From Stakelama portus (lineage in GTDB: Bacteria > Pseudomonadota > Alphaproteobacteria > Sphingomonadales > Sphingomonadaceae), in the NCBI RefSeq assembly GCF_003171655.1, contig NZ_QFZL01000003.1, positions 310,001 to 374,000 of the forward strand: a stretch of DNA of 64,000 bases. Direction: 5' to 3'. A program made the translations under genes and the position numbers. The notes under the pieces were generated by a model. The model made no database searches, was not told the DNA's origin, and worked only from the letters and a program-made list of their open reading frames with translations. Below are positions 10,141 to 18,971 of the stretch, in pieces (position 1 is the first letter of the stretch; every line of letters begins with the position of its first letter).

Positions 10141-10689
10141 TCAGGGCCGGGTACGCGCCGTCTCGGGCTGGTCCGCAGTCAGCCGCTCGACCATTTCGAT
10201 GGCGGCATGGATCGAATCATAGACCGTCGCCGAATGGTCGGAAAAACAGCCGATATCGAACCGCAATTCGCTCGGCCCGCTCTCGCGCGCAAAGGTCAGG
10301 TCGCCATAGGGAGCGTCGGTCATCCGGCGCTCGCATTCCAGTCCGGCGGGCGACGCCGCATAGCCATAGGCAGGCGCCAGTTTCGCGACGAGCCGCGCAT
10401 ATTGGTCGCGCGTGATCGCAACCTGCCTGGTGACGATCTGCGGCTCGTAAAAACTGCCGCCCTTTTCGGCATAGCGAAACGTCCCGGTGCCATCGCTCGC
10501 GATGTCGAAATAATAACGCAGCACACCCCAGCTGCGGTAATCGAGCGTGATCCGCGCGGGCATTTCCTGCGGCGGCGGGGGCATTGGTGCGACGGCAGCC
10601 TGTTGCCGGCCCGAAGGTGCCTCTGTCCCCGGCATCGGCGTGCAGGCAGTCAACGCCAGGGCGATCATCGCCCATATCGTGTTGCGCAT
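10141..10689 (-). CDS. Hypothetical lipoprotein, paralogue A of a tandem pair
   Basis: An 182-residue protein with a lipoprotein signal (IALALTAC, Cys about residue 16) and then a Pro-rich linker. It aligns over its length with the product of the next upstream gene: both share a WG-x-LRYYF / WG-x-TVFAL strand, C-E-R-R-M-T-D-A-P-Y-G versus C-E-Q-R-I-T-D-Q-P-Y-G, and a late D-I-G-C versus D-T-G-C, so two conserved cysteines probably pair. Function is unknown. The longer open frame upstream of ATG 10689 is read-through of the neighbouring gene in another frame and was rejected. Confidence 0.85.
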   Translation of the reverse strand: MRNTIWAMIALALTACTPMPGTEAPSGRQQAAVAPMPPPPQEMPARITLDYRSWGVLRYYFDIASDGTGTFRYAEKGGSFYEPQIVTRQVAITRDQYARLVAKLAPAYGYAASPAGLECERRMTDAPYGDLTFARESGPSELRFDIGCFSDHSATVYDSIHAAIEMVERLTADQPETARTRP

Positions 10690-10715
10690 GCGATCGGCCC
10701 TTCCGGTTCGCGCCC

Positions 10716-11237
10716 TCATTGCGAGGGCGGCAGTTCCTCGATCACGATGACGTCGGTCGACGGCGCCGAAGCCGTCGCGGATTCCGCTGCCGCGCGGGCC
10801 GCTTCGACCGCCGCGGCAATTTCGCGGGTTGCCGGAGCGATGCAGCCGGTATCCAGATCGACATGGTGCGCGGGCGGACCGCTCCATTGAATGCGGCCAT
10901 AGGGCTGGTCGGTGATGCGCTGTTCGCAGACCACCGTGGTTCCGGCATAGCGGCGGGCGGGCGCCAGAGCGTCGGCGACGCGGCGATAGCCCGCGATATC
11001 GCCCTTCACGCGATGCTCGGTGAATTGCTGGGGCGGCTGGCCGAACAGGTCGCCCTTCGCCTTGCTGAAGACCAACGTTCCATCGGGCGCGGCGGACAGC
11101 GCGAATACGGTCTTGCCCCAACTCCTGATCCGCAGGTTGATCGTGCCGTCGGCAGGTGCCGCAACCGTGCTGCGGGGGTGCGGCGCACAGGCGCCGACAA
11201 GCATCAGCGCAACTGCTGCAATTCCGATCCTACGCAT
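10716..11237 (-). CDS. Hypothetical lipoprotein, paralogue B of a tandem pair
   Basis: A 173-residue product with signal MRRIGIAAVALMLVGAC, a lipobox with Cys at residue 17. Two later cysteines (CEQRITDQPYG and DTGC) match those in the adjacent paralogue, suggesting gene duplication followed by divergence. The C-terminus is Ala-rich and ends in a short acidic tail. It overlaps the recQ 3' end by 8 bp, so it is probably cotranscribed with recQ. No known domain was recognised. Confidence 0.85.
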   Translation of the reverse strand: MRRIGIAAVALMLVGACAPHPRSTVAAPADGTINLRIRSWGKTVFALSAAPDGTLVFSKAKGDLFGQPPQQFTEHRVKGDIAGYRRVADALAPARRYAGTTVVCEQRITDQPYGRIQWSGPPAHHVDLDTGCIAPATREIAAAVEAARAAAESATASAPSTDVIVIEELPPSQ

Positions 11238-12999
11238 CCGCCATCTCCCTGACCACGCCCAGAAACTCTTCGCCATAGGCATCGAGCTTACGCTCGCCGA
11301 TGCCGGAGATTTGCGCAAGCTCGGCGCGGCTGGTCGGGCGTGCCGCCGCCATGTCGCGCAACACCGAATCGTGAAAGATGACATAGGGCGGCAGCCCGGT
11401 TTCCTGGGCAATCTCGCGCCGTTTCGCGCGCAATGCCTCGAACAAAGGATTGCCGACCGGATTGGCCGCGCCCGCGCCGCCGCGCCGCCGCCGCTCGCGC
11501 TTGGGGGGCACGACGATTTCGATGGCCTGTTCGCCCTTCAGGATTTCGCGCGCATCCCCGGCAAGCTTCAGCCCGCCATGTTCGGTCGCGATCAGGCTGC
11601 CGCGTGCCTGCAGCGCGCGCGACACCGGGCGGATCAGCGCCGTTTCCTCGCCTTCGATAATGCCGAATACCGACAGCTGATCGTGCTGGCGTTCGGTGAT
11701 GCGATCGTCATTGGCGCCGGTCAGCACCTTTTCGATATGGCCGATGCCATAGCTTTGCCCGGTGCGGTACACCGCCGAAAGCAGCTTGCGCGCGACCTGC
11801 GTCGCATCGGCGACCTTGGGCGGGTTCAGGCAATTGTCGCAATTGCCACAGGTTTCGGGCGGATCTTCGCCGAAATGGCGCAACAGCACCGCGCGGCGAC
11901 ACCCGGCGGTTTCGACCAGCCCCGCCAGCGCGTCGAGCCGCGTCCGCTCGCCCTGTTGGCGATGCGCCTCGACTTCGCCGATCCGCTGGCGCGCGCGGGC
12001 AAAATCCTCGGCACCCCAGAAAAGATGCGCGACCGCCGGATCGCCATCGCGTCCGGCACGCCCGGTTTCCTGATAATAGCCCTCGATCGATTTGGGCAGC
12101 CCGGCATGGATGACGAAACGGACATCGGGCTTGTCGATCCCCATGCCGAACGCGACGGTGGCAACGACCACCATGTCCTCGCTCGCGACGAACGCCGCCT
12201 GATTGCGCCGCCGCACCTCTGGGTCGAGCCCGGCATGATAGGGCAGCACCGGACGCCCCTTGGCGCCCAGTTTCTCGGCAAGCCGTTCGACACCCGCGCG
12301 GGTCGGCGCATAGACGATGCCCGGCCCCGGCTGATCTGCCAGAACGGCTTCGATCTGCCGCGTCACGCTGTCGCGCGGGGCGATGTGATATTTGATATTG
12401 GGCCGGTCGAACCCGGCGACGATCAGCCCGTCCTGCGGGATGCCGAGCTGTTCGAGAATATCGGCACGGGTATGCGCATCCGCCGTAGCCGTCAGCGCCA
12501 GCCGCGGCACTTCGGGAAACATGTCGAGCATCGGCCGGAGCAGGCGATAATCGGGGCGGAAATCATGTCCCCATTCGGAAACGCAATGCGCTTCGTCGAT
12601 CGCGAACAGGCTGAGCGGCGCCGCGCGCAGCAGGTTGCGAAACCCCTCAGACGATGCGCGCTCGGGCGCGACATAGAGGAGGTCCAGCTCGCCGCGCCGA
12701 TAGCGCGCGATCGTTTCCTCGCGATTGTCATCGACACTGGTCAGCGTCGCGGCGCGAATGCCCACCGCTTCGGCGGCGCGCAACTGATCGTGCATCAGCG
12801 CGATCAGCGGCGAAACGACCAGGCAGGTTCCGGGCAGCGCGACGGCGGGCAGCTGATAGGTCAGCGACTTGCCCGCGCCGGTCGGCATCACCGCGAGCGT
12901 GTTGCGGCCGCCAAGCACGCGATCGACCACCTGCTCCTGCACGCCGCGAAAGCCGGAGAAACCGAATGTGGTGCGGAGGACGTCGTGCGGATCGATCAC
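11230..12999 (-). CDS. recQ: ATP-dependent DNA helicase RecQ
   Basis: A 3'-5' repair helicase of about 589 residues. Superfamily 2 motifs are complete: Walker A MPTGAGKSLTYQLP, the DEAH box IDEAHCVSEWGHDFRP, TATAD, and the motif VI region around QETGRAGRDG. The zinc-binding Cys cluster follows (CRRAVLLRHFGE...CGNCDNC). An HRDC domain sits at the C-terminus (about residues 510-585). A TTG at 13020 would extend the frame by 7 residues, but the GTG at 12997-12999 has AAGGCG just upstream and gives the usual N-terminus, so I prefer it. Confidence 0.96.
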   Translation of the reverse strand: MIDPHDVLRTTFGFSGFRGVQEQVVDRVLGGRNTLAVMPTGAGKSLTYQLPAVALPGTCLVVSPLIALMHDQLRAAEAVGIRAATLTSVDDNREETIARYRRGELDLLYVAPERASSEGFRNLLRAAPLSLFAIDEAHCVSEWGHDFRPDYRLLRPMLDMFPEVPRLALTATADAHTRADILEQLGIPQDGLIVAGFDRPNIKYHIAPRDSVTRQIEAVLADQPGPGIVYAPTRAGVERLAEKLGAKGRPVLPYHAGLDPEVRRRNQAAFVASEDMVVVATVAFGMGIDKPDVRFVIHAGLPKSIEGYYQETGRAGRDGDPAVAHLFWGAEDFARARQRIGEVEAHRQQGERTRLDALAGLVETAGCRRAVLLRHFGEDPPETCGNCDNCLNPPKVADATQVARKLLSAVYRTGQSYGIGHIEKVLTGANDDRITERQHDQLSVFGIIEGEETALIRPVSRALQARGSLIATEHGGLKLAGDAREILKGEQAIEIVVPPKRERRRRGGAGAANPVGNPLFEALRAKRREIAQETGLPPYVIFHDSVLRDMAAARPTSRAELAQISGIGERKLDAYGEEFLGVVREMADA

Positions 13000-13047
13000 C
13001 GGCGCCTTATCACGGCACAACTCGGCTCAGGCAACTCCATTGGTCGA

Positions 13048-13560
13048 TCAAAAACAGGGTTCGCGCCCGTCATCGCCATCGATCAGGCGGAAATCGGACA
13101 GTGCGATTTCCGAAATGCCGTGCGGCCAATGTTCGATACCCGGGTGCTTGCCCGGAACGATGCAGGTGCTGGTATCGACCCGTTCGTCGCCGACGGTCAT
13201 CCTGGCGCGATAGCGCACCGCCCGGTCATATCCGTTTTCGACGATCAACAGCATGTCGGAATGTCCCGGCACTGCCAGAAACCGCAAGCGAATCGCGCCG
13301 GGTGCGATGTTCGGCATCAGCGCAGCGTCGTCCATCGTCACCATTTGCCCTTCGTCGGTATCGACGATTTCGGGCGCGATCTGCGAAAAGACGAAGGTGT
13401 CGAACGGAGTCATGGTGGCGGCTTCGGGGGCGGTGGCGGTGACGTGCGGGCTGAGGCGCACTGTCGCGGCTTCGCCCGGTTTCAGCTTCAGCAGCTGCGC
13501 AGCCGCCTGCGCCGGCGCCAATGCCAGGATCATGCAGGTCAATCCGACCAGAACTCGCAT
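13048..13560 (-). CDS. Secreted hypothetical protein
   Basis: A 170-residue product with a cleavable signal peptide (MRVLVGLTCMILALAPAQA then AQ). It is predicted periplasmic and beta-rich. Two late cysteines (TSTCIVPG and the penultimate residue) could form a disulfide. ATG 13560 has a strong GGAGGAG ribosome-binding site, so the longer frame starting at 13629 is rejected. It stands between recQ and another secreted protein, all on the minus strand. Family and function are not recognised. Confidence 0.82.
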   Translation of the reverse strand: MRVLVGLTCMILALAPAQAAAQLLKLKPGEAATVRLSPHVTATAPEAATMTPFDTFVFSQIAPEIVDTDEGQMVTMDDAALMPNIAPGAIRLRFLAVPGHSDMLLIVENGYDRAVRYRARMTVGDERVDTSTCIVPGKHPGIEHWPHGISEIALSDFRLIDGDDGREPCF

Positions 13561-13597
13561 AGGTTTCTCCTCCCCCGGACACGGCCTCGCCGCGCGG

Positions 13598-14050
13598 TTA
13601 TTTGCGGCGATATTCCCATGTCGAAACATGGCTGCCGGCGGTCATCGATATTGTCGCAACCATGACGTCGCCGTCACGCATATATTTGATTTTCTGGGGA
13701 TAATCATGGTCGGGCGCTTCGAACGTGGCGCTGTTCGGCGCGCTTTGCGTCAGCGCGAAGGCAACCGGGGTCAGATCGACGCCCGTCACCACCAGCGCCA
13801 ACTGGCCGTCATCGTCCGGCGCGATCCGCATGAATTCGTGGAACGTCACGCTATCGCTGCCCGACATCGAATAGCCCATCATCGTGCCGCCCATCGGCGC
13901 GCTCCAATGTTCGTGGGTCCAGCCCTTTTCGTCGGTCGTGCCCCAGTCGCCGGCCATGAAGGCGACGCTGTCGATCGATGCCGGCGCCCGAGCGGCCGGC
14001 GCGCTGGCGGCGACCAGCAGGGTAGAGGCCAAAATGACTGCCAGCCGCAT
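13598..14050 (-). CDS. Secreted DUF6265-like protein
   Basis: A 150-residue product with signal peptide MRLAVILASTLLVAASAPA. The mature part has the pattern of DUF6265 proteins: an early F-M-A-G-D-W segment, W-S-A-P-M-G-G-T-M-M-G-Y-S, and E-F-M-R-I. These look like small lipocalin-type beta barrels. The ATG at 14050 gives the full signal peptide; the longer open frame upstream is a shadow of the ATPase gene. It is divergent from the HerA-like gene, with about 100 bp between. Confidence 0.82.
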   Translation of the reverse strand: MRLAVILASTLLVAASAPAARAPASIDSVAFMAGDWGTTDEKGWTHEHWSAPMGGTMMGYSMSGSDSVTFHEFMRIAPDDDGQLALVVTGVDLTPVAFALTQSAPNSATFEAPDHDYPQKIKYMRDGDVMVATISMTAGSHVSTWEYRRK

Positions 14051-14149
14051 TGCTATTCTCCCCGGACCGGGCGGCGTTGCCCGACAATCTGTGGATAATA
14101 GCATTCGCGCCTTGCCCCGATAAGGGCGCATCGGCCATTGCTGGCGGCA

Positions 14150-15610
14150 ATGACAGTCAGCGTGGACATGGGGCTGGACGGCAAGGGCGACGCCGTCTGC
14201 ATCGATCTGGAAGAATTGCTCGCCACTCGCTTGCTCGTTCAGGGCAATTCGGGGTCGGGAAAATCGCATCTGCTGCGCCGCCTGCTCGAACGGTCGGCGG
14301 GGCATGTCCAGCAGATCATCATCGATCCCGAAGGCGATTTCGTCACTTTGGGCGACGAATATGGCCATATCGCCATCGAAGCCGCCGAACATAGCGAACG
14401 CGAAATCGCCGCCTTTGCCGCGCGGGTGCGCGAACATCGCGCGTCGGTCGTGCTCAGCCTCGATGAGCTTGAGGCGGAAAGCCAGATGCGCTGCGCCGCG
14501 TCCTTCCTCAACGCGCTGTTCGATGCGCCGCGCGATCATTGGTATCCGGCGCTGGTGGTGGTCGATGAGGCGCAGCTGTTCGCGCCGACCGGCGGCGGCG
14601 AAGTCGCCGAAGAGGTGCGGCGCGCCTCGCTCGGCGCGATGACCAATTTGATGTGCCGTGGGCGCAAGCGCGGGCTGGCCGGCGTCATCGCGACTCAGCG
14701 CCTGGCTAAGCTGGCCAAGAATGTCGCGGCCGAAGCGTCCAACTTCCTGATGGGGCGGACCTTTCTCGACATCGATATGGCGCGCGCGGCCGACCTGCTC
14801 GGCATGGAACGGCGTCAGGCCGAACAGATTCGCGATCTGGCGCGCGGCACCTTCCTCGCGCTCGGCCCGGCGGTGTCGCGCCGCCCGGTTGCGATCCGCA
14901 TCGGCGACGTCGTGACGTCGGCGCGCAGCGGCAGTCCCAAACTCGCCCCGCTTCCCGATGCCCCGCCCGAGGATATCAAGGACCTGCTGTTCGCGCCGGT
15001 CGCCGAAGCGCCGGTGTTCACGCCCCCGCCCGCGCCGCCCGCCCCGCCCAAAATGACGAGCGAACGGATGATCGAGGCGCTGGCCGCGTCGGTCCCCGCC
15101 CCGTCATCCGACGTGCCCGAAAGGCCGCCCGAGGAACTGGAGGCAGTGACCGTCGATGTGCTGCGCGCGATCGTCGGCGATGCCGATTCGGCATTCCGCT
15201 CGCCGGCGGTGCTCTATCAGGATTATCAGGTCCGCTGCCGCATGGCCGGCGTGCCGCGCCCGCCGCTCGACCTTGCCGGGTTCGTCCGGCGGCTGTCGGC
15301 GGCGCGGGCGGGGATATTCGACCTTGCCGATGATGGCTGGCAGGCGGCGATGGATGCCGCTGCGGCGCTGCCCGACGATATGCTCGGGCCGTTTCTCATG
15401 GTGGCGCGGGCTGCCCGCCAGGGCGAACCATGCCCCAGCGACAGCGAATTGGCGGCGAGCTATGGCACCAGCTCGCCGGGGCGCGTCCGCCGCCTGATCG
15501 CCTATATCGAAAGCCGCGAGCTGTTCGTCACGCGCGTCGATCTGGCGGGCAAGCGATCGATCACCATTCCGCAATTGGGCTGGACGACGGCGGCGGCGGA
15601 AACCGCCTGA
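14150..15610 (+). CDS. HerA-like ATPase (DUF87/COG0433 type)
   Basis: P-loop ATPase of about 486 residues. Walker A GNSGSGKS lies at residues 32-39 and Walker B LVVVDEAQLF near 136-145, followed by RGRKRGLAGVIATQRLAKL, which has the sensor/arginine-finger look of HerA/FtsK-like motors. A proline-rich linker (around 285-310) leads to a C-terminal helical domain that may bind DNA. Such stand-alone bacterial HerA-like proteins are often annotated as ATP-binding proteins of unknown role; no NurA-like nuclease adjoins. The track start would be TTG 14138, but ATG 14150 (MTVSVDMGLDG) is preferred. Confidence 0.85.
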   Translation: MTVSVDMGLDGKGDAVCIDLEELLATRLLVQGNSGSGKSHLLRRLLERSAGHVQQIIIDPEGDFVTLGDEYGHIAIEAAEHSEREIAAFAARVREHRASVVLSLDELEAESQMRCAASFLNALFDAPRDHWYPALVVVDEAQLFAPTGGGEVAEEVRRASLGAMTNLMCRGRKRGLAGVIATQRLAKLAKNVAAEASNFLMGRTFLDIDMARAADLLGMERRQAEQIRDLARGTFLALGPAVSRRPVAIRIGDVVTSARSGSPKLAPLPDAPPEDIKDLLFAPVAEAPVFTPPPAPPAPPKMTSERMIEALAASVPAPSSDVPERPPEELEAVTVDVLRAIVGDADSAFRSPAVLYQDYQVRCRMAGVPRPPLDLAGFVRRLSAARAGIFDLADDGWQAAMDAAAALPDDMLGPFLMVARAARQGEPCPSDSELAASYGTSSPGRVRRLIAYIESRELFVTRVDLAGKRSITIPQLGWTTAAAETA

Positions 15611-15626
15611 TTTTGCTCAAATGTCC

Positions 15627-15749
15627 CGTTCGTGCCGAGCCGTGCCAAAGCACGCCGCACCGTTCGCCCCGAGCTTGTCGAAGGGGCGCACTTCTTCCTT
15701 TCCATGGCAGCGAAGAAGAACAGGGCCTCGACTGGCTCAGCCCGAATGG
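15627..15749. repeat. Cluster of degenerate intergenic repeat units
   Basis: The convergent gap between the ATPase and the hydrolase holds three related pieces. Two are direct: CGTTCGTGCCGAGCCGTGCC (15627-15654) and CGTTCGCCCCGAGCTTGTCG (15661-15689). One is inverted: CTCGACTGGCTCAGCCCGAA (15726-15749). They match the common proteobacterial pattern of a CGTTCG...GAGCTTGTCGAAG unit able to fold back on itself. They may serve as a bidirectional terminator. Confidence 0.6.
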
Positions 15750-15765
15750 CGGGGTCTTTTCGCCC

Positions 15766-16716
15766 TCACCCCCGTCGGGCGATCAACCGGCGCAGCCATG
15801 CCTCGGTCGCGCGCGGATGGGCGAGCGGCAGCATATGGCCGCCGGTAACGATCTCCAGCGTCGCATCGGGAATGGCGTTGGCAGTAACCCGCCCGTGCAG
15901 TTCGGGGTCGAGTATCGCGTCCTGACGCCCGTACAGGATCGATGTCGGCACTGCGATCTCGCCATAGCGCGGCACCAGCGCGCCGACGGCTTCGGGCGCC
16001 GCCAGCAGTTCGGTGCTGCCCGCGCGAAAGCTTTGCGGACGCAGCGACAGCGCCCCGCCGCCCCGTCCGGCGAAATCGGCGGGCACTGCGTCGGGGGCGA
16101 ATATCTTGCGCAGCGTTTCGACCGCCGTCACGGTGCCGACCGGTACGGCAAGCGTCCACGACATCAGCGCGCGCAATGCGGGCGATTCGATCTCCAGCCC
16201 GCGAAACGCATCGGGCGTGGTATCGACCACCTGCGTCAACGGCGCGATCAGGCCCAGCGCCCCGACCAGCTGCGGGTGCTGAATCGCCAGCGCCAGCGCC
16301 AGCGCGCCGCCCATCGAATGGCCGACAACCACCGGCTGTTCCAGCGCCAGCCGCTGCATCAGCGCCGCGACCATATCGGCCTGCTCCGCGATGCCCGGAT
16401 GCGCGCCCTCGACCGTCGAATAGCCCCAGCCGGGCCGGTCGATCAGGATGACGCGATAATCGGAGACCAGCCGGTCGGCGAGCGCATAGGAGAAATGGCG
16501 CAGTTGCCCCAGCAATCCGTGCAGCATCACGATCGGCATGCCGCTGCCGCGATCGACATAGTGAAGCCGCCCGCCCGGCACGTCGAGCATCGCGCCGTCC
16601 TGCGGCACGGCAGCTTCCGCGCCGCGCGCGCCCAGCGCACTCCACAGCGCCAATCCTCCGCCCAGCGCCGCTGTCGCTGCGCCGATCCCGGTCAGCCATT
16701 TGCCCGTGCGGTTCAT
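15766..16716 (-). CDS. Alpha/beta-fold hydrolase with N-terminal membrane anchor
   Basis: A 316-residue hydrolase. The nucleophile elbow is GHSMGG (residues 132-137, Ser134), the oxyanion-hole motif is MLHGLLG (about 64-70), and the acid and base are plausibly in RQDAILDPE and GGHMLPLAHP. The first 35 residues are hydrophobic (signal anchor), so it probably faces the periplasm. The substrate cannot be inferred. ATG 16716 follows AGGAGA. The gene sits 14 bp downstream of the ABC exporter and is likely cotranscribed with it. Confidence 0.9.
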   Translation of the reverse strand: MNRTGKWLTGIGAATAALGGGLALWSALGARGAEAAVPQDGAMLDVPGGRLHYVDRGSGMPIVMLHGLLGQLRHFSYALADRLVSDYRVILIDRPGWGYSTVEGAHPGIAEQADMVAALMQRLALEQPVVVGHSMGGALALALAIQHPQLVGALGLIAPLTQVVDTTPDAFRGLEIESPALRALMSWTLAVPVGTVTAVETLRKIFAPDAVPADFAGRGGGALSLRPQSFRAGSTELLAAPEAVGALVPRYGEIAVPTSILYGRQDAILDPELHGRVTANAIPDATLEIVTGGHMLPLAHPRATEAWLRRLIARRG

Positions 16717-16730
16717 AGTGTCTCCTGTCA

Positions 16731-18578
16731 TTATTCGGCCGCCATGGCTCCGTCGCCGGAACCGTCTTCGTCCTCGCGTTCGGCGGCCTGGCGATTCCAC
16801 ATTTCGGCATAGACGCCATACGCCGCCAGCAATTCGCCATGCGTCCCCGATTCGACGACGCGCCCCGATTCCAGCACGATGATCCGGTCGGCATGCACCA
16901 CGGTGGACAGGCGATGCGCGATCACGATCGTGGTGCGCCCGCGCTCGATCGCCTCCAACGTCGCCTGGATATCGGCTTCGGTGCGGCTGTCGAGCGCGCT
17001 GGTCGCTTCGTCGAGGATCAGGATCGGCGGGTCCTTCAGCAACGTGCGCGCGATCGCCACGCGCTGCTTTTCCCCGCCCGAAAGCTTCAGTCCGCGTTCG
17101 CCCACGCGCGTGTCGAACCCCTGGGGCAGCGCCTGAATGAACCCGGCGATGGCGGCGCCGCGCGCGGCGGCGGCGACCTCGTCGGGACCGGCATCGGCGC
17201 GGCCATAGGCGATGTTGTATCCGATCGTATCGTTGAACAGCACCGTGTCCTGCGGGACGATGCCGATCGCCGCGCGCAGGCTTTCCTGCGTCACGCTGCG
17301 GATATCCTGCCCATCGACCGTGATCCGCCCGCCGGTAACGTCGTAGAATCGGAACATCAGCCGCGCCAGCGTCGATTTGCCTGCACCCGAAGGCCCCACC
17401 ACCGCCAGCGTCGATCCCGCCGGCACGTCCAGATCGATACCCTTCAGGATTACGCGATCGGCATCATAGCCGAACCGCACATCCTCGAACCGGACATGGC
17501 CGTGCCGGATCGCCAGCGGCGCGGCGTCGGGGGCATCGCGTATCTCGGTATCGGTATCGATCAGCTCGAACATCGCGCCCATGTCGATCACGCCCTGACG
17601 GACGATGCGATAGACGGTGCCGAGCATGTCGAGCGGCCGGAACAACTGGCTGAGCAATGTCGACACCAGCACCACATCGCCCGGCGTGAACTGCCCGCGC
17701 GCCCATCCGAACACCACCAGCGCCATGCCTGCGGCCAGCATCGCATTGGTAATCAGGCTCTGCCCGATATTGAGCCAGGCGAGCGAGTTTTCCGATGTCG
17801 TCGCGGCCGTCGCATAGGCGTGGATCGCCTTGTCATAGCGTTCGGCCTCGCGCCGTTCGGCGTTGAAATATTTCACCGTTTCGAAATTGAGCAGCGAATC
17901 CACCGCATGCGCCACCGCGCCGGTGTCGAGTTCGTTCATCTGCTCGCGCAGTTTCGACCGCCAGTCGGTGACGATGCGGGTAAAGCCGATATAGACGACC
18001 ACCATCGTCACTGTGCCCGCAACCAGCCAGATGCCGAACCGCGTCCAGAAAATGCCGATCACCATCGCCAGCTCCAGGATCGTCGGGGCGATGTTGAACA
18101 ACAGGAAATACAGCATCGAATCGATGCTCTTGGTCCCGCGCTCGACCACTTTGGTGACGGCGCCGGTGCGCCGCTCCAGGTGAAAGCGCAGCGACAATTT
18201 GTGAAGATGGCGGAACACGTTGGAGGCCAGGTGCCGGGTCGCGTCCTGGCCCACGCGCTCGAACACCGCATTGCGCAGATTGTCGAACAACACCGTGCCC
18301 AGCCGCGCGGCGGCATAGCCGATGGCAAGCGCGGCGACGAACCACACCGCTTCGCGCGATCCGCCGGCCATCCGGTCGATCGCGCCCTGCAGCGCGAACG
18401 GCGCGCCATAAACCTGAATGACCTTGGACACGACGACCAGCGTCAGCGCGATCACGATCCGCACGCGCAGGCCGACCGCATTTTTGGGCCATAGATAGGG
18501 AAGGAAGCGCCGCAGCGTTCCAAGCATCGGCCGCTCGGCTGCGGAGGCTGTCGGCTGATCGGGTGGCATCGCGTCCAT
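16731..18578 (-). CDS. ABC exporter, Atm1/ABCB7-like half-transporter
   Basis: A fused permease-ATPase of about 615 residues. The N-terminal half has six transmembrane helices with the Atm1-type pattern (F-E-T-V-K-Y-F-N-A-E-R-R-E-A-E-R-Y). The C-terminal ATPase has Walker A GPSGAGKST, signature LSGGEKQR, Walker B ILILDEATSALD and the H-loop IAHRLST. Bacterial Atm1 homologues export glutathione-linked metal or persulfide species, so a role in metal or thiol homeostasis is inferred. I chose the ATG at 18578 over an upstream extension that lacks family similarity; ATG 18569 is also possible. It is divergent from the small gene at 18700. Confidence 0.92.
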   Translation of the reverse strand: MDAMPPDQPTASAAERPMLGTLRRFLPYLWPKNAVGLRVRIVIALTLVVVSKVIQVYGAPFALQGAIDRMAGGSREAVWFVAALAIGYAAARLGTVLFDNLRNAVFERVGQDATRHLASNVFRHLHKLSLRFHLERRTGAVTKVVERGTKSIDSMLYFLLFNIAPTILELAMVIGIFWTRFGIWLVAGTVTMVVVYIGFTRIVTDWRSKLREQMNELDTGAVAHAVDSLLNFETVKYFNAERREAERYDKAIHAYATAATTSENSLAWLNIGQSLITNAMLAAGMALVVFGWARGQFTPGDVVLVSTLLSQLFRPLDMLGTVYRIVRQGVIDMGAMFELIDTDTEIRDAPDAAPLAIRHGHVRFEDVRFGYDADRVILKGIDLDVPAGSTLAVVGPSGAGKSTLARLMFRFYDVTGGRITVDGQDIRSVTQESLRAAIGIVPQDTVLFNDTIGYNIAYGRADAGPDEVAAAARGAAIAGFIQALPQGFDTRVGERGLKLSGGEKQRVAIARTLLKDPPILILDEATSALDSRTEADIQATLEAIERGRTTIVIAHRLSTVVHADRIIVLESGRVVESGTHGELLAAYGVYAEMWNRQAAEREDEDGSGDGAMAAE

Positions 18579-18699
18579 CTGGAGACCCGGACGCGCGCTT
18601 GCAACTCCCTGCATGCGGATTCGATCCGGCCCGACGCGATAAAAAAGCATCGGAACGGCGTTCCGATCCGCTCGTTGAAATCGGCGGAAGGAACGAAGC

Positions 18700-18936
18700 A
18701 TGGACCCGGTTTTCTACATCATGGCAATTCTCGGATGCGCGGACAATGGCGCCGCGTGCAGCCAGCAGCGTGTCGAGCCGGTCCGGTATGAAAGCGCGGC
18801 GGCCTGTGAAGCCGCAGTGCCCGATGCGCTGATGCGCAACACCGATGTGTCCTATCCGGTCGTCGCCGCCGCCTGTCAGCAGCGCGGCGGGATGCGCAGC
18901 GCGGAAAGCGTCGCGACGACCGATTCGGACGCCTGA
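18700..18936 (+). CDS. Small conserved-looking hypothetical protein
   Basis: A 78-residue product preceded by a strong GGAAGGA ribosome-binding site. The N-terminus (MDPVFYIMAILGCADNG) could be a weak signal or a short hydrophobic segment. Four cysteines (GCAD, AACS, AACEAA, AACQQ) suggest an oxidised, exported protein. It lies alone between the divergent ABC exporter and the convergent crtB. No function is assigned. Confidence 0.7.
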   Translation: MDPVFYIMAILGCADNGAACSQQRVEPVRYESAAACEAAVPDALMRNTDVSYPVVAAACQQRGGMRSAESVATTDSDA

Positions 18937-18971
18937 GCCAGGCCTTTATTTTCAGCAACGCAGTTTCGCAG

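Noticed and set aside
11020..13665. 881-codon open frame on the plus strand
   Set aside because: It runs antisense to recQ and the adjacent lipoprotein genes. No motif is recognisable, while recQ has all helicase motifs.
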